Source: Frankiaceae bacterium | Lineage (GTDB): Bacteria; Actinomycetota; Actinomycetes; Mycobacteriales; SCTD01 | Assembly: GCA_016650445.1 (NCBI GenBank) | Contig: JAENVS010000015.1 | Span: 1-47,407 of the forward strand | Direction of reading: 5' to 3' | Length of the DNA: 47,407 nt | Part shown: positions 10,305 through 19,809 of the stretch, piece by piece | Position numbering within the stretch: the stretch's first letter is position 1 | Layout: each line of letters opens with the position of its first letter | The notes under the pieces: generated by a model | Seen by the model: the letters and a program-made list of their open reading frames with translations, nothing else | Databases searched by the model: none | Told to the model about the DNA's origin: nothing | Translations under genes and position numbers: made by a program

Positions 10305-11636
10305 CTACGGCTTCAGGAAGGCGTCGTCACCCGGCTTGCCCTGCGCGTCGGCCGGCGCAGGCTCGATCGCGGCGGACGGGTCATTCGTCGTGACGAAGGC
10401 GTCGCCCAACTTGGTGGACCCGCCCTTCCCATCGAGGGTGGTGATGAGCATGCCGGTGTAGCCGGCGTGCGAGTCCTCGCTGAAGCGGAACGGCGTGAAG
10501 CCGGGACCCTTGAAGCCGCCCTTCTCCACCGCGTCGACGAGCGACTGGCGCGTGGGGTTCTCCCCCGCCGCGTTGAGCGCTTGCGCGAACGTGTACGCCG
10601 CCGCCATGCCGTACTCGACGTTGCCGTCGAACGGGAGGCTCGGGATGTACTTGTCGTGGATCTTCTTGAACAGGGTGATCCACGGGTCAGCGGTGTCACT
10701 CGGTGCAGGCAGGTAGCGGTCGGTCACGATGCCGTTGAGCAGCGCGGCGCCGACAGCGCCCTTCGAGAACGTCCCGAGCAGGCCCGTCAGCGTCGTCGGG
10801 TCGGAGCCGACGTTGCTGACGACCATCTGCGGCTTGTAGCCGATCTTGGCGTTGGTCAGCAGCGCCACCGCGGTCGCCGCCGGGATCGAGAAGCTCACGA
10901 CCACCTCGGCGCCCTTCGCCTTCAGGCTGGACAGCTGCGGTGCGATGCCGGTCGGCTGTGACAGCTGCGACGTCTCGTACGGCTGCTTGTCGACAACCTG
11001 CGCTGCGTCGAGCTGGCTGTCGAGACCTGCGATGCCGTCCTTGCCGAAGTCGTCGTTCTGGTACAGGTAGCCGACCTTCTTCCCGGCCAGGTTGTCCTTG
11101 ATGTACTTGCCGAGGACCTTGCCCTCGATCAGGTAGTCGGGCTGCCAGCCGAAGGTGTAGGGGTGCTTCTTCGGGTCGTCCCACAGCCGGGCGCCGGACG
11201 CGACGAACAGGTCGGGCACGCGCGCCTGGTTGAGGTAGTCGGTGACCTTCGAGTGCGTCGGGGTGCCGAGGCCGTTGAAGATGGCGAAGACCTTGTCCTG
11301 CAGCACGAGCTGCTTGACGACATCAACGGTGTTGGCGGGGTTGTAGCCGTCGTCCTTGTACTTGTACTCGATCGACCGGCCGTGGATGCCACCGCTCTCG
11401 TTGATGTACTTGAACATCGCCTCCGCGGCGGGTGCGATCTCGCTGTACCCGGGTGCGGCCGGCCCGGTCAGGGGCTGGTGCGACCCGATCGTGACCGTCG
11501 TCGCGGTCACACCGGGTGCTGACGCCTTGTCGTCGCCACCGCCTCCGCCGGACGACCCACCGCATGCGGCGGCGAGTGCGAGTGCGGCGCCGGCGGCGAT
11601 GAGCTGCAGACGTGCCTTCGTGGACCTGCTTGTCAT
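10305..11636 (-). CDS. Branched-chain-amino-acid-type ABC importer, substrate-binding lipoprotein
   Basis: 443 residues from ATG at 11636, chosen because GAGG lies five bases upstream; a GTG six bases earlier is possible. A signal peptide ends in ALAAAC, with lipidated Cys25, then a Gly-rich linker. The rest is a periplasmic-binding type I (LivK/Peripla_BP_6) fold: VTIGSHQPLTGPAAPGYSE, YNPANTVDVVKQLVLQDKVF, VGYLYQNDDFGKDG, and a hinge region with EVVVSFSIPAATA. Ligand could be a branched-chain amino acid, amide, urea or an aromatic compound; nothing here decides. It is the last gene of its operon and is followed by a hairpin. Confidence 0.92.
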   Translation of the reverse strand: MTSRSTKARLQLIAAGAALALAAACGGSSGGGGGDDKASAPGVTATTVTIGSHQPLTGPAAPGYSEIAPAAEAMFKYINESGGIHGRSIEYKYKDDGYNPANTVDVVKQLVLQDKVFAIFNGLGTPTHSKVTDYLNQARVPDLFVASGARLWDDPKKHPYTFGWQPDYLIEGKVLGKYIKDNLAGKKVGYLYQNDDFGKDGIAGLDSQLDAAQVVDKQPYETSQLSQPTGIAPQLSSLKAKGAEVVVSFSIPAATAVALLTNAKIGYKPQMVVSNVGSDPTTLTGLLGTFSKGAVGAALLNGIVTDRYLPAPSDTADPWITLFKKIHDKYIPSLPFDGNVEYGMAAAYTFAQALNAAGENPTRQSLVDAVEKGGFKGPGFTPFRFSEDSHAGYTGMLITTLDGKGGSTKLGDAFVTTNDPSAAIEPAPADAQGKPGDDAFLKP

Positions 11637-11693
11637 GGACACCTCACTGTCAGGGGACCGGCAGGTTCGGCGTCCGGCCCTGTGCTTCGGAAC

Positions 11694-12779
11694 CTAGCCT
11701 TCTGGCTCCGTGACGGACACTTCTGTCACTGATTCGTTGCGTGCGGGTTGTGCCGGGCTGCGGCCGCGCAGGAGACCTGCGAGCCGTCGTACGCCGCCCT
11801 GAAGACCCTGCGGGGCGACGAGCATCACGATCACGAGCAGCGCTCCGTAGACGAGCAGCGGCATGTTGCTCTTCACGTCTGTGCCGAAGTCGAAGCGCTC
11901 ACTGGCGTTGGAGCTGATGGCGGGAAGCGCGACGAGGGCGACCGCGCCGTACACCGCTCCGGCCAGGCTGCCCAGCCCGCCGAGGACGGCACCGGCCAGG
12001 ATCGCGAGTGACAGCGCGACGCTGAAGGCGCCGGGCGTGGCCTGGCCGCTGACGACCGCGAGCAGCCCCCCGGCCAGCCCCGCACATGCCGCCGAGACGA
12101 CGAAGGCGAGCACCTGGGTGCGCGCGACGTGGATGCCGGCGAGCTCCGCCGAGACCTCGTCGTCGCGGACCGCGCGGAAGCTGCGCCCCACCCGGCTGCT
12201 CGCGAGGTTGGCCAGCAGCACCAGCGTGACCAGAGCGGCGGCCAGTGTGATCCAGGCCTGCCACCGCTCGGAGGGGAAGTCGACACCGAGACTGGCCGGT
12301 GGCGGGCTGGTGAAGACGCTGAGACCGTTGTCGCCGCCGAACGTGCCGGCGTAGTGGCTCGTCAGACCAGGGAGCCCGACCGCGAAGGCCAGCGTCGCGC
12401 CCGCGAGGTAGGGGCCGCGCAGCCGTGCTGCGGCGGCACCCACGATGGCACCCACGACGGCAGTGACGACGACGCACAGCACGAGCACGACGACGAGGGG
12501 CGGCGGGTTGTCGCGGTCGAGGATGAGCGCTGCGGTGTAGGCACCGACCATCATGAGCGCCCCGTGGCCGAGCGAGATCTGCCCGTTCAGACCGGTCAGC
12601 ACGGTGAGACCGGCGACGGCCACGACGTAGTAGCCGACGTTGGCGATCTGGAAGTCGCGGTAGGCGTTGACCGACGACGTCAGCAGCAGCAGGACCAGGC
12701 CGCCGACCACGGCCACGGTGAGGTGCCGCACGATCGTGCTCGCGAACGGGCCGCGGCGAGGCAGCGCAAGGGTCGCCAT
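11694..12779 (-). CDS. livM: Branched-chain-amino-acid-type ABC importer permease, LivM type
   Basis: 361 residues from ATG at 12779, which shares one base with the livH stop (TGATG). The frame is open for another kilobase upstream, but that part overlaps livH and is not protein-like. About nine hydrophobic helices are present. Family words are VAGLTVLTGLNGQISLGHGA near residue 65, LRGPYLAGATLAF, FRAVRDDEVSAELAGI, the ABC-contacting loop, and LGGLGSLAGAVYGA. A charged tail ends ESVTEVSVTEPEG. Confidence 0.93.
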   Translation of the reverse strand: MATLALPRRGPFASTIVRHLTVAVVGGLVLLLLTSSVNAYRDFQIANVGYYVVAVAGLTVLTGLNGQISLGHGALMMVGAYTAALILDRDNPPPLVVVLVLCVVVTAVVGAIVGAAAARLRGPYLAGATLAFAVGLPGLTSHYAGTFGGDNGLSVFTSPPPASLGVDFPSERWQAWITLAAALVTLVLLANLASSRVGRSFRAVRDDEVSAELAGIHVARTQVLAFVVSAACAGLAGGLLAVVSGQATPGAFSVALSLAILAGAVLGGLGSLAGAVYGAVALVALPAISSNASERFDFGTDVKSNMPLLVYGALLVIVMLVAPQGLQGGVRRLAGLLRGRSPAQPARNESVTEVSVTEPEG

Positions 12780-13654
12780 CAGACCCGCCGCGTGGCGGTG
12801 GAGGAGAACAACCCGCTCGGTTTCACCATCAGAATGAACACGAGCACCCCAAGCGCAGCCAGCGTCTGCAGGTCGCCGCCGGCGTACGACGCGACGTACG
12901 ACAGCAGCACCCCGATGCCCAGGCCGCCGATGATGGCGCCGACCGGGCTGTCGAGCCCGCCGATCACCGCCGCGGTGAAGCCGAAGACGAAGACGCCGTC
13001 CATGTTGTTGGGATGCAGGAACACGCTCGGCGCCACGAGGATCCCGGCGAGCGAGCCCGCAACCGCCGCGAGCGCCCACCCGAGGGTGAGCATCTGCCCG
13101 ACCCGCACTCCCAGCATCCTGGCGATCTCGCCCTCGAAGGCTGCGGCGCGCATGCGCAGCCCGACATCGGTGTACTGGAACAGCGCGAACAGCAGGACGG
13201 CCACCAACCCGACGGAGGAGATGACGAAAATCTCGAACGGCGACAGCGTGGACACGTCGCCGACGTTGTAGTTCTTGTTGGAGAACGTCGTCGGGAAGCT
13301 CCGGAAGCGGCCACCGAAGAGCAGGCCGGCGAGCCCCTGCAGGAAGATGAAGATGCCGAGGGTGACCACGACGGCATTGAGGTGCGGGCCGCTCTCCACC
13401 GGTCGCACGAGGACCCGTTCGACGAACGCCCCGAGCAGCAGGCCGCTCAGCAGCGCGACGGCGAACGCCAGCCAGTACGAGCCGTCGTGGTCGAGCACGT
13501 AGTACGCGAGGTACGTCGTGAACATCGCCATGGCGCCCTGCGCGAAGTTCAGGACGCGGGTGGCCCGCCAGATGAGCACGAGCGACAGCGCCACCGCGGC
13601 GTAGATCATGCCGCCGGCAAGACCCGACAGCGTCACGCTCAGGAACCGAGACAC
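12779..13654 (-). CDS. livH: Branched-chain-amino-acid-type ABC importer permease, LivH type
   Basis: 291 residues from GTG at 13654, with AGGAG nine bases upstream formed partly by the livF stop. About eight membrane helices. Conserved LivH words are LSGLAGGMIYAAVALSLVLI, RVLNFAQGAMAM, ARMLGVRVGQMLTLGWALAA (ABC-contacting loop) and AAVIGGLDSPVGAIIGG. It forms the pore with LivM. A longer open frame reaches back into livF but the part before this GTG is not LivH-like. Confidence 0.93.
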   Translation of the reverse strand: MSRFLSVTLSGLAGGMIYAAVALSLVLIWRATRVLNFAQGAMAMFTTYLAYYVLDHDGSYWLAFAVALLSGLLLGAFVERVLVRPVESGPHLNAVVVTLGIFIFLQGLAGLLFGGRFRSFPTTFSNKNYNVGDVSTLSPFEIFVISSVGLVAVLLFALFQYTDVGLRMRAAAFEGEIARMLGVRVGQMLTLGWALAAVAGSLAGILVAPSVFLHPNNMDGVFVFGFTAAVIGGLDSPVGAIIGGLGIGVLLSYVASYAGGDLQTLAALGVLVFILMVKPSGLFSSTATRRV

Positions 13655-13665
13655 GGCATGTACTC

Positions 13666-14394
13666 CTAGAAGCCGAGGTAGGCGTGCCGGAGGTTGTCGT
13701 CGGCCGCCAGCTTGGCCGGGTCGTCCGAGGCAACGACGGTGCCGAGGTTGAGCACGACACCGTGGTCGGCGACGGACAGGGCGCTGCGGGCGTTCTGCTC
13801 GACGAGCAGGACGGTCAGGCCGGTCTCGTCGCACAGCCGGCGTACCAGCGCCATGATCTGCGAGGTGATGCGAGGCGCCAATCCCAGCGACGGCTCGTCG
13901 AGGAGCAGCACGCGCGGCCGCGCGACGAGCGCCCGACCCAGGGCCAGCATCTGCCGCTCGCCACCGGACAAGGTCATCGCCAGCCGCTTGCGCCGCTGGT
14001 CGAGGGGCGGGAACAGCGCGTAGGCCTCTTCGAGGGCGCGGCCCCGGTCGGCCTTGTCCTTGCGCCACAAGCCCCCGAGCCGGAGGTTGTCGTCGACCGT
14101 GAGCTCCGCGATGACGCCACGGCCCTCCGGCACGTGCGACATCCCCATCTGCACGACGTCCTCCGGGGCTCGGCCGGCGATCTCCTTGCCGTCGAGGAGC
14201 ACTGACCCGGAGCGCGGGCGCACGAGTCCCGACAGCGTGCGCAGCAGCGACGACTTGCCTGCGCCGTTGGCGCCGAGGACAGCCGTGATGCTGCCGGCAG
14301 GGACGTTCAGCGAGACACCGCGGAGCGCCTTGATCGCGCCGTAGGACGTGACGAGGTCCTTCACCTCGAGGCTCATGCCCCCGGCGTCAGGCAT
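13666..14394 (-). CDS. livF: Branched-chain-amino-acid-type ABC importer ATPase, LivF type
   Basis: 242 residues from ATG at 14394, chosen because GGAGG lies six bases upstream; it overlaps the livG end by eight bases. A second ATG at 14376 (MSLEV) is possible. It has Walker A GANGAGKS, the LivF-type MSHVPEGRGVIAELTVDDNL, signature LSGGERQMLALGRAL, Walker B VLLLDEPSLGL and the switch His region VLLVEQNARSAL. It energises import together with LivG. Confidence 0.95.
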   Translation of the reverse strand: MPDAGGMSLEVKDLVTSYGAIKALRGVSLNVPAGSITAVLGANGAGKSSLLRTLSGLVRPRSGSVLLDGKEIAGRAPEDVVQMGMSHVPEGRGVIAELTVDDNLRLGGLWRKDKADRGRALEEAYALFPPLDQRRKRLAMTLSGGERQMLALGRALVARPRVLLLDEPSLGLAPRITSQIMALVRRLCDETGLTVLLVEQNARSALSVADHGVVLNLGTVVASDDPAKLAADDNLRHAYLGF

Positions 14395-15199
14395 CTGGTG
14401 CCTCCGACATCGACTCGTCCGTGGCGTCGACCTCGTCACCGAGGTAGGCGGCCAGCACCCGTTCGTCCGCGCGGACCTCGGCCGGCGTGCCCGTCGCGAT
14501 GACCTTGCCGAAGTCGAGCACGACGATGCGGTCGCAGACCGACATGACGAGGTCCATGTGGTGCTCGACGAGCATCACCGCCATCCGCCCGCGCAACCCG
14601 CGGATGAGCTCGGCAAGGTCGTCCATCTCAGCGGCCGACAGCCCGGACGCAGGCTCGTCGAGCAGCAGGATCTCGGGCTCCGCGACGAGAGCTCGCGCCA
14701 GTGCGACCCGCTTCTGCAGCGGGTAGGGAAGGCTGGCCGGCAGCCGCCCGGCGATCTCCGCGACACCGAGCTCCTGCAGCATCGCCATCGAGCGCTCGCG
14801 CAGCGCGGCCTCGTCACGGTCCGATCGAGGCAGGCCGAGCAGCGCCGTCGTGAAGCCGGCACGGGCGTGCCGGTCGGCGCCGACCATGACGTTCTCCAGG
14901 CAGGTGATGTGCGGGAACAGCCCGAGTCCCTGCAGCGTCCGTGCGATGCCCAGCCGCGCCAGCTGATGCGGCCGCAGCCGGCGCTGCGGTGTGCCGCGGA
15001 CCTCGAGGCTCCCTGTCGTCGGCCGGACGAAGCCGCAGGCCACGTTGAACAGCGTCGTCTTGCCTGCGCCGTTGGGCCCGATGACACCAACCACTTCGCC
15101 GGGATCGACCCAGAGGCTGACGGCGTCGAGGGCGACCAGGCCGCCGAAGCGCACCGTCAGGTTGTCGATGCGCAGTGCTGCCTGCGTCGCGACCGTCAC
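14387..15199 (-). CDS. livG: Branched-chain-amino-acid-type ABC importer ATPase, LivG type
   Basis: 270 residues from GTG at 15199, the first gene of the importer operon. Walker A is GPNGAGKT, followed by FNVACGFVRPTTGSLEV, the LivG-type GIARTLQGLGLFPHITCLENV, Walker B ILLLDEPASGL and the switch His in LVEHHMDLVMSVCDRI. The ABC signature is degenerate, LPYPLQKRVALARAL in place of LSGGQ, a variation common in LivG proteins. It follows the GNAT-TsaE gene after only 65 bp with no obvious terminator, so read-through is possible. Confidence 0.95.
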   Translation of the reverse strand: MTVATQAALRIDNLTVRFGGLVALDAVSLWVDPGEVVGVIGPNGAGKTTLFNVACGFVRPTTGSLEVRGTPQRRLRPHQLARLGIARTLQGLGLFPHITCLENVMVGADRHARAGFTTALLGLPRSDRDEAALRERSMAMLQELGVAEIAGRLPASLPYPLQKRVALARALVAEPEILLLDEPASGLSAAEMDDLAELIRGLRGRMAVMLVEHHMDLVMSVCDRIVVLDFGKVIATGTPAEVRADERVLAAYLGDEVDATDESMSEAPDA

Positions 15200-15264
15200 G
15201 TTCGCGCCACCCGCGTCACGTGCGCCTCCAGATCGTGCGGACCTGGTCGGTCATCCTGCACCAC

Positions 15265-16170
15265 TCACGTCCTGTGGTCACCCGGTGGCGACGTGAACAC
15301 CGACCAGCGGGCGCCGACGGGTGTCACGGTGACGGTGCGGGCGTCCTCCGACGGCCGCTGGAGCTGCACGTCGAGACGCGAGTCAGTGAGCCCCTCAACC
15401 AGACCTTCGCCCCACTCGACGACCGTGACGCTGTCCGGCAGCGAGGCGTCGAGGTCGAGGTCGTCGAGCTCGAGGCGCCCGCCCGCGTCGCGCAGGCGGT
15501 AGGCGTCGACGTGCACGAGCGGCAGCCGACCGCGGTGCACGCGCGCGAGCACGAACGTCGGACTCGTCACGCGACCCTGCACGTCGAGACCCGCGCCGAT
15601 GCCCTGAGCGAGCGCGGTCTTACCGGCACCGAGCGGGCCGCTCAGGACGAGCAGGTCACCGGCCCGCAGCTCCGTGGCCAGCCGTCCGCCGAGCGCCACG
15701 GTCGCCTCGGCCCCGCGCAGCTCGAGGGTCAGCGGTCGCACGAGCTCGGTCCAGAAGCCGTGCCCGATGAGCGGCCAGTACCCCAGTTGCTCCCAGAACG
15801 CCCTGCTGGCCGGCAGCGCATCTCGTACGCCGATGTGCGTGCGCACGGCGCCCTCGTCGGCTGCCCAGGCATGCACCTCCTCGACCAGCCGACGGCCCAG
15901 ACCCTGACCGCGGTACGCCGGGTCCACCGCACAGCGACGCACCACCCACGACAGGCCGAGCCGGCGAACCCGGCAGGCACCGACCAGCGGCCCGTCGTTG
16001 CTTCGCAGCAGCACGCCGCCTGACTCTGCGAAGTCCGCTGCGATGGTCTGGGCGCGCTCGGAGAGCGCACCCGACGGAGGTGTCAGGACGTCCTGTCCGG
16101 CGAAGGCACGGACGGTGAGCTGCTGCACCTCCTCGACCGGCGCGGCACCGAGGACGCGCTCGACTCTCAC
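15265..16170 (-). CDS. tsaE: GNAT acetyltransferase-TsaE fusion protein
   Basis: 301 residues from GTG at 16170 (overlaps the hydrolase stop by four bases, GTGA). Residues about 1-140 are a GNAT domain with the acetyl-CoA loop YRGQGLGRRLVEEVHAWA (about 86-103) and ASRAFWEQLGYWPL. Residues about 146-301 are TsaE, the ATPase that drives t6A synthesis: P-loop GPLGAGKT (178-185), TSPTF (202-206), HVDAYRL (220-226) and VVEWGE (250-255). Both domains look intact and one frame covers both. TsaE alone is usually about 150 residues. The acetyl acceptor is unknown. Confidence 0.93.
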   Translation of the reverse strand: MRVERVLGAAPVEEVQQLTVRAFAGQDVLTPPSGALSERAQTIAADFAESGGVLLRSNDGPLVGACRVRRLGLSWVVRRCAVDPAYRGQGLGRRLVEEVHAWAADEGAVRTHIGVRDALPASRAFWEQLGYWPLIGHGFWTELVRPLTLELRGAEATVALGGRLATELRAGDLLVLSGPLGAGKTALAQGIGAGLDVQGRVTSPTFVLARVHRGRLPLVHVDAYRLRDAGGRLELDDLDLDASLPDSVTVVEWGEGLVEGLTDSRLDVQLQRPSEDARTVTVTPVGARWSVFTSPPGDHRT

Positions 16171-17243
16171 GCGGAGCGGGCCACCGAGGTGGCAGCGCGG
16201 CGCAGCAGAGCACGCAGATGCAGCGTGACCAGCGGCGCGCGCTCGAGCTGGACCATGTGCCCGGCCCCTTCGACCACCACGAGCTGCGCGGAAGGAAGCG
16301 CCACTGCCATCAGCTGGCTGTGGGACAGCGGCGTGATCTTGTCCTTGCTGCCGCAGAGGATCAGCGTCTGCACGCGGTCGAGCACGTCGAGCGCGGCCAG
16401 CTTGTCGTGGTCGGTGAACGTGTCGTAGAACTCCGCGATCACGTCGACAGGCGTGTTGGCCGTCATGCGCTCGACGAACTCGACGAGCGACGGGCTCACG
16501 TCACGGGTCCCGAACGCCCAGGAGCGCGAGACCAGGAACGCCAGGTCGGTGCCCAGGCGCCGGCCGCGCTCGAAGACCTCCGGCCGGCTGCGCATGCCTC
16601 GGGTGAGGAACGGCAGCACCCGGCTGGCGACGGGAGTCATCGCGGCCGGGAGCCCGAGGGCAGCCTCGGCGACCTTGCCGGTGCTCGTCGCGATGAGCGC
16701 GACCCCGACGATGCGGGTGCCGAACAGCTCCGGGTGCTGGTCGGCGAGCGCCATGATCGTCATGCCGCCCATCGAGTGCCCGACGAGGACGACCGGCCCG
16801 CGCGGCGTGCAGGTCTGCAGCACCGCGTGCAGGTCCCGGCCGAGCTGGTCGATGGTGCTCCGGCCGGCATGACTGCGCCCGCTCCTGCCGTGTGAGCGGT
16901 GGTCGAAGAACACGAGCCGGCCGGGGTTGTCCGCGGCGAACGCCTGCCGCTGGTAGTGCCAGACCGCGAGCTCCTGCGTGTAGCCGTGCAGGAACACCAC
17001 GGTCGGTCCCGGCACGTCGCCCTCCGGCCCGACCTCCTCGACGTGGAGCGGGACGCCGTCATCGGCGACGACCCGGCGCACCCGGTCGGCCGGCAAGGCG
17101 AAGAAGGGCTCGCGGGCGTCGGGATCCGGCCGCAGCCGGGTCCGGCCGACGGCATAGCGCTCCGCGGCCAGCCCGGCAGCCGCACCGACGGCGACGACGC
17201 CGGCCACGGCACCGAGCGCACCGGCGCGACGGCGGGCACTCAT
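16167..17243 (-). CDS. Alpha/beta-fold hydrolase with N-terminal membrane anchor
   Basis: 358 residues. An N-terminal Ala/Val-rich segment (about residues 8-28) is probably a signal anchor. The hydrolase fold shows the oxyanion word FLHGYTQE, the nucleophile elbow VGHSMGGM, the acid region LILCGSKDKITP and the catalytic His in EGAGHMVQLE. It overlaps alr and the GNAT-TsaE gene by four bases each, so it is translationally coupled to both. A hydrolase between alr and tsaE is common in actinobacteria, but I know no established substrate. Confidence 0.88.
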   Translation of the reverse strand: MSARRRAGALGAVAGVVAVGAAAGLAAERYAVGRTRLRPDPDAREPFFALPADRVRRVVADDGVPLHVEEVGPEGDVPGPTVVFLHGYTQELAVWHYQRQAFAADNPGRLVFFDHRSHGRSGRSHAGRSTIDQLGRDLHAVLQTCTPRGPVVLVGHSMGGMTIMALADQHPELFGTRIVGVALIATSTGKVAEAALGLPAAMTPVASRVLPFLTRGMRSRPEVFERGRRLGTDLAFLVSRSWAFGTRDVSPSLVEFVERMTANTPVDVIAEFYDTFTDHDKLAALDVLDRVQTLILCGSKDKITPLSHSQLMAVALPSAQLVVVEGAGHMVQLERAPLVTLHLRALLRRAATSVARSA

Positions 17244-18373
17244 CGAGACGCCTTCAGGTAGGTCCGGGGGACGCGGGCACCGACCCGCGTGACGATCTCG
17301 TAGTTGATCGTGCCGAGCCAGTCGGCCCAGTCCTGGGCCGTCGGCTCTCCGGAGGTGCCCGGCCCGAACAGCAGCACCTCGTCACCCGCGGCCGCGCTGT
17401 CGTCGCCGATGTCGAGCACGAACTGGTCCATCGAGACGGTGCCCGCGATCGTGCGACGAGCGCCGGCCAGCAGGACCTGCGCGATGTTCGTCGCATTGCG
17501 CGGGATGCCATCGGCGTAACCGAGCGGCACGAGTGCCAGCGTGGTCTCCGACTCGGTAACGTAGCGGTGCAGGTAGCTGACGCCGGCACCTGCCGGCACC
17601 CGCTTCGTCATCGCCACGGTCGACGCGAGGGTCATCGCCGGCCGCAGGCCGAACTCGGCGGGCCCCCCGAGCTGCGGCACCGGCGACAACCCGTAGACGG
17701 CGAGGCCGGGGCGAACCAGGTCGAAGTGCGTCTCCGGTGCCGTCAACGTGGCGGCGGAGTTCGCGAGGTGCCGCACCTCGGGTTGCAGACCTGCTGAGGC
17801 GGCGACGACGAGCGCCTCGCGGAAGACCGCCGTCTGCCGGCTGTTCGTCGGATGGTCGGGCCCACCGTCGGCGAAGGCGAAGTGGCTCCACACCCCGGTC
17901 ACCTTCACCCCGCCGTCAGCCTCGGCCTTGGCCGCCGCCTCGCACAGGTCAGGCCAGGCTGCGACGGCTGCACCGCCTCGTGACAGGCCGGTGTCGACCT
18001 TGAGCTGCACCCGCGCCGTCACCCCGGTCGCCAACGCGGCTGACTGCGCGGTGGCCAGCTCCGCCGTCGAGTAGACGCCGAGGTCGACGCCGTCCGCAAC
18101 GGCGGGACGCAGGTCCTCGCCCGGCGTGGTCAGCCAGGCCAGGATCGGCACCTGGACCTGCGCCGCGCGAAGCGCGAGCGCTTCCTCGAGGAACGCGACC
18201 CCGAGCCACGTGGCGCCGCCCTGCACGGCGGCGCGGGCGGTGGGAACCAGCCCGTGGCCGTAGCCGTCGGCCTTGACCACGGCCATGACGCCGGCTCCGT
18301 CGGAGGCACGCTCCACGAGGACGCCGACGTTGTGCCGCACCGCCGACAGGTCGATGCGCGCCTCCGTCCTCAT
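17240..18373 (-). CDS. alr: Alanine racemase
   Basis: 377 residues, full length. It makes D-alanine for peptidoglycan using PLP. The cofactor Lys34 is in VVKADGYGHG and the second catalytic Tyr267 in GAGVSYLHRY. DLVRPGLAVYGLSP and TVSMDQFVLDIGD are also family words. It overlaps nnr upstream and the hydrolase downstream by four bases each. The D-Ala trimming lipoprotein at 873 acts on the same pathway but is not in this operon. Confidence 0.97.
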   Translation of the reverse strand: MRTEARIDLSAVRHNVGVLVERASDGAGVMAVVKADGYGHGLVPTARAAVQGGATWLGVAFLEEALALRAAQVQVPILAWLTTPGEDLRPAVADGVDLGVYSTAELATAQSAALATGVTARVQLKVDTGLSRGGAAVAAWPDLCEAAAKAEADGGVKVTGVWSHFAFADGGPDHPTNSRQTAVFREALVVAASAGLQPEVRHLANSAATLTAPETHFDLVRPGLAVYGLSPVPQLGGPAEFGLRPAMTLASTVAMTKRVPAGAGVSYLHRYVTESETTLALVPLGYADGIPRNATNIAQVLLAGARRTIAGTVSMDQFVLDIGDDSAAAGDEVLLFGPGTSGEPTAQDWADWLGTINYEIVTRVGARVPRTYLKASR

Positions 18374-19809
18374 GACTGCAGTGTCCCAGTCCGGATCGCC
18401 CGAACCGCGTCAGGCCACCTCTCCAGCACACGCGAGGCCGAGGTCGGGCCGCCCTCTGCCGACAGCGCCCCCGCCAGCCCGTGCAGGTAGGCACCGACGG
18501 CCCCGGCGTGCAAGGCATCCAGGCCTTGCGCGAGCAGCGCGCCGCATCCCCCGGAGAGCACGTCGCCGGTGCCCGCCGTGGCGAGCACCGGCGACCCGGT
18601 GTCGTTGACGAGCACGCGTGCCCCGTCCGACACGATCGTCGCGTCGCCCTTGAGCAGGACCGTCACGCCGAGGTCGCGGGCAACTGCCTGCACCGCGCCG
18701 ATGCGGTCCGCGCCGAGGGGGCGGCCGAAGCGCTCGAACTCGCCGTCGTGCGGCGTCAGCAGGGTTGCCGCGGTGCGGGCACGCAACCACTCGGGGTGCT
18801 GCGCGCACAGCGTGAGCGCGTCGGCGTCGACGAGGACCGGGACATCGCTGGCGAGAACAGCCTGCACGACGGCAGCGGCGGCGGCGTCCGTGCCGAGGCC
18901 CGGGCCGACCACCCAGGCCTGCACCTGACCGACGGCGATGACCCCTGCGCCATCGCCTGGCTTCACCGTGGTGACGATCGCCTCGGGCCACCGACCGCGC
19001 ACCTGATCAGCGGCGTGGGCGACGCCCACGAACCTGACCATGCCGGCCCCGGCACGCACGGCCGCGCCGGTCGCCAGCACCGCCGCGCCGGTGTACTGCG
19101 ACGAACCCGCCGCGACCCCGACGACGCCCGAGGCGTACTTGTCGCCGCCGGCCGGGCGGAGCGGGAGCAGCATGTCGACGTCCGTGCGCTCGAGAATCTG
19201 AACGACGGCAGTGGGCAGGTACGGCGCCAGACCGATGTCGACGAGCTCGACCCGACCGGCGTGCCCACGCCCGGCCCCTACGTGCAGCCCGGGCTTGCTC
19301 GTGCCGAACGTGACGGTGAGCCCGGCGCGTACGGCCGGTCCGGCGACCGCACCTGTGTCGGCGTCGACCCCGCTCGGGACGTCGACCGCGACGACGTGCT
19401 CGCCCTCCACGACGAGCGCGGCAGCAGCCGGGCGCAGAGCCCCGGTGCCGCCGATGCCGACCAGGCCGTCGATGACGAGATCAGCGTCGTCCAGCGCCGC
19501 CGGCCCGGCAACGCGGCCACCGGCGGCGCGCAACGCGGAAAGGGCATCCACATCGGCGCTGCCCGCAAGAACGGCGGACACCGCGGCACCGCGGGCCGCG
19601 AGCCGGGCGCCGGCCCACAGCGCATCGGCACCGTTGTTGCCGGTGCCGACGAGCAGGACCACGCGTGCGCCGTACACGCCAACCAGTCGCTGCGCGCAGG
19701 CGACAGCGAGACCGGTCGCCGCGCGCTGCATCAGCGTGCCTTCCGGGAGCGTGGCCATCAGGTCCTTCTCGGCGGCACGGATCTGCGAGACCGGGTGGGC
19801 CGCCCTCAC
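18370..19809 (-). CDS. nnr: Bifunctional NAD(P)HX epimerase/dehydratase
   Basis: 479 residues from GTG at 19809. The protein repairs hydrated NADH and NADPH. The N-terminal YjeF domain (about residues 1-210) has [17 protein letters not shown] and [13 protein letters not shown]; the C-terminal ribokinase-like dehydratase domain (about 220-479) has [32 protein letters not shown] and the catalytic [20 protein letters not shown]. Both domains appear intact. Four-base overlaps tie it to acpS and alr. Confidence 0.95.
   Translation of the reverse strand: MRAAHPVSQIRAAEKDLMATLPEGTLMQRAATGLAVACAQRLVGVYGARVVLLVGTGNNGADALWAGARLAARGAAVSAVLAGSADVDALSALRAAGGRVAGPAALDDADLVIDGLVGIGGTGALRPAAAALVVEGEHVVAVDVPSGVDADTGAVAGPAVRAGLTVTFGTSKPGLHVGAGRGHAGRVELVDIGLAPYLPTAVVQILERTDVDMLLPLRPAGGDKYASGVVGVAAGSSQYTGAAVLATGAAVRAGAGMVRFVGVAHAADQVRGRWPEAIVTTVKPGDGAGVIAVGQVQAWVVGPGLGTDAAAAAVVQAVLASDVPVLVDADALTLCAQHPEWLRARTAATLLTPHDGEFERFGRPLGADRIGAVQAVARDLGVTVLLKGDATIVSDGARVLVNDTGSPVLATAGTGDVLSGGCGALLAQGLDALHAGAVGAYLHGLAGALSAEGGPTSASRVLERWPDAVRAIRTGTLQS

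Noticed and set aside
11694..13760. A single 688-residue frame covering livM and livH
   Set aside because: Only the part from 12779 down reads as LivM. The rest overlaps livH in another frame and has no hydrophobic helices.
12779..14068. A 429-residue LivH reading
   Set aside because: The N-terminal part is antisense/other-frame to livF. The GTG at 13654 with its AGGAG site and the LivH family start fit better.
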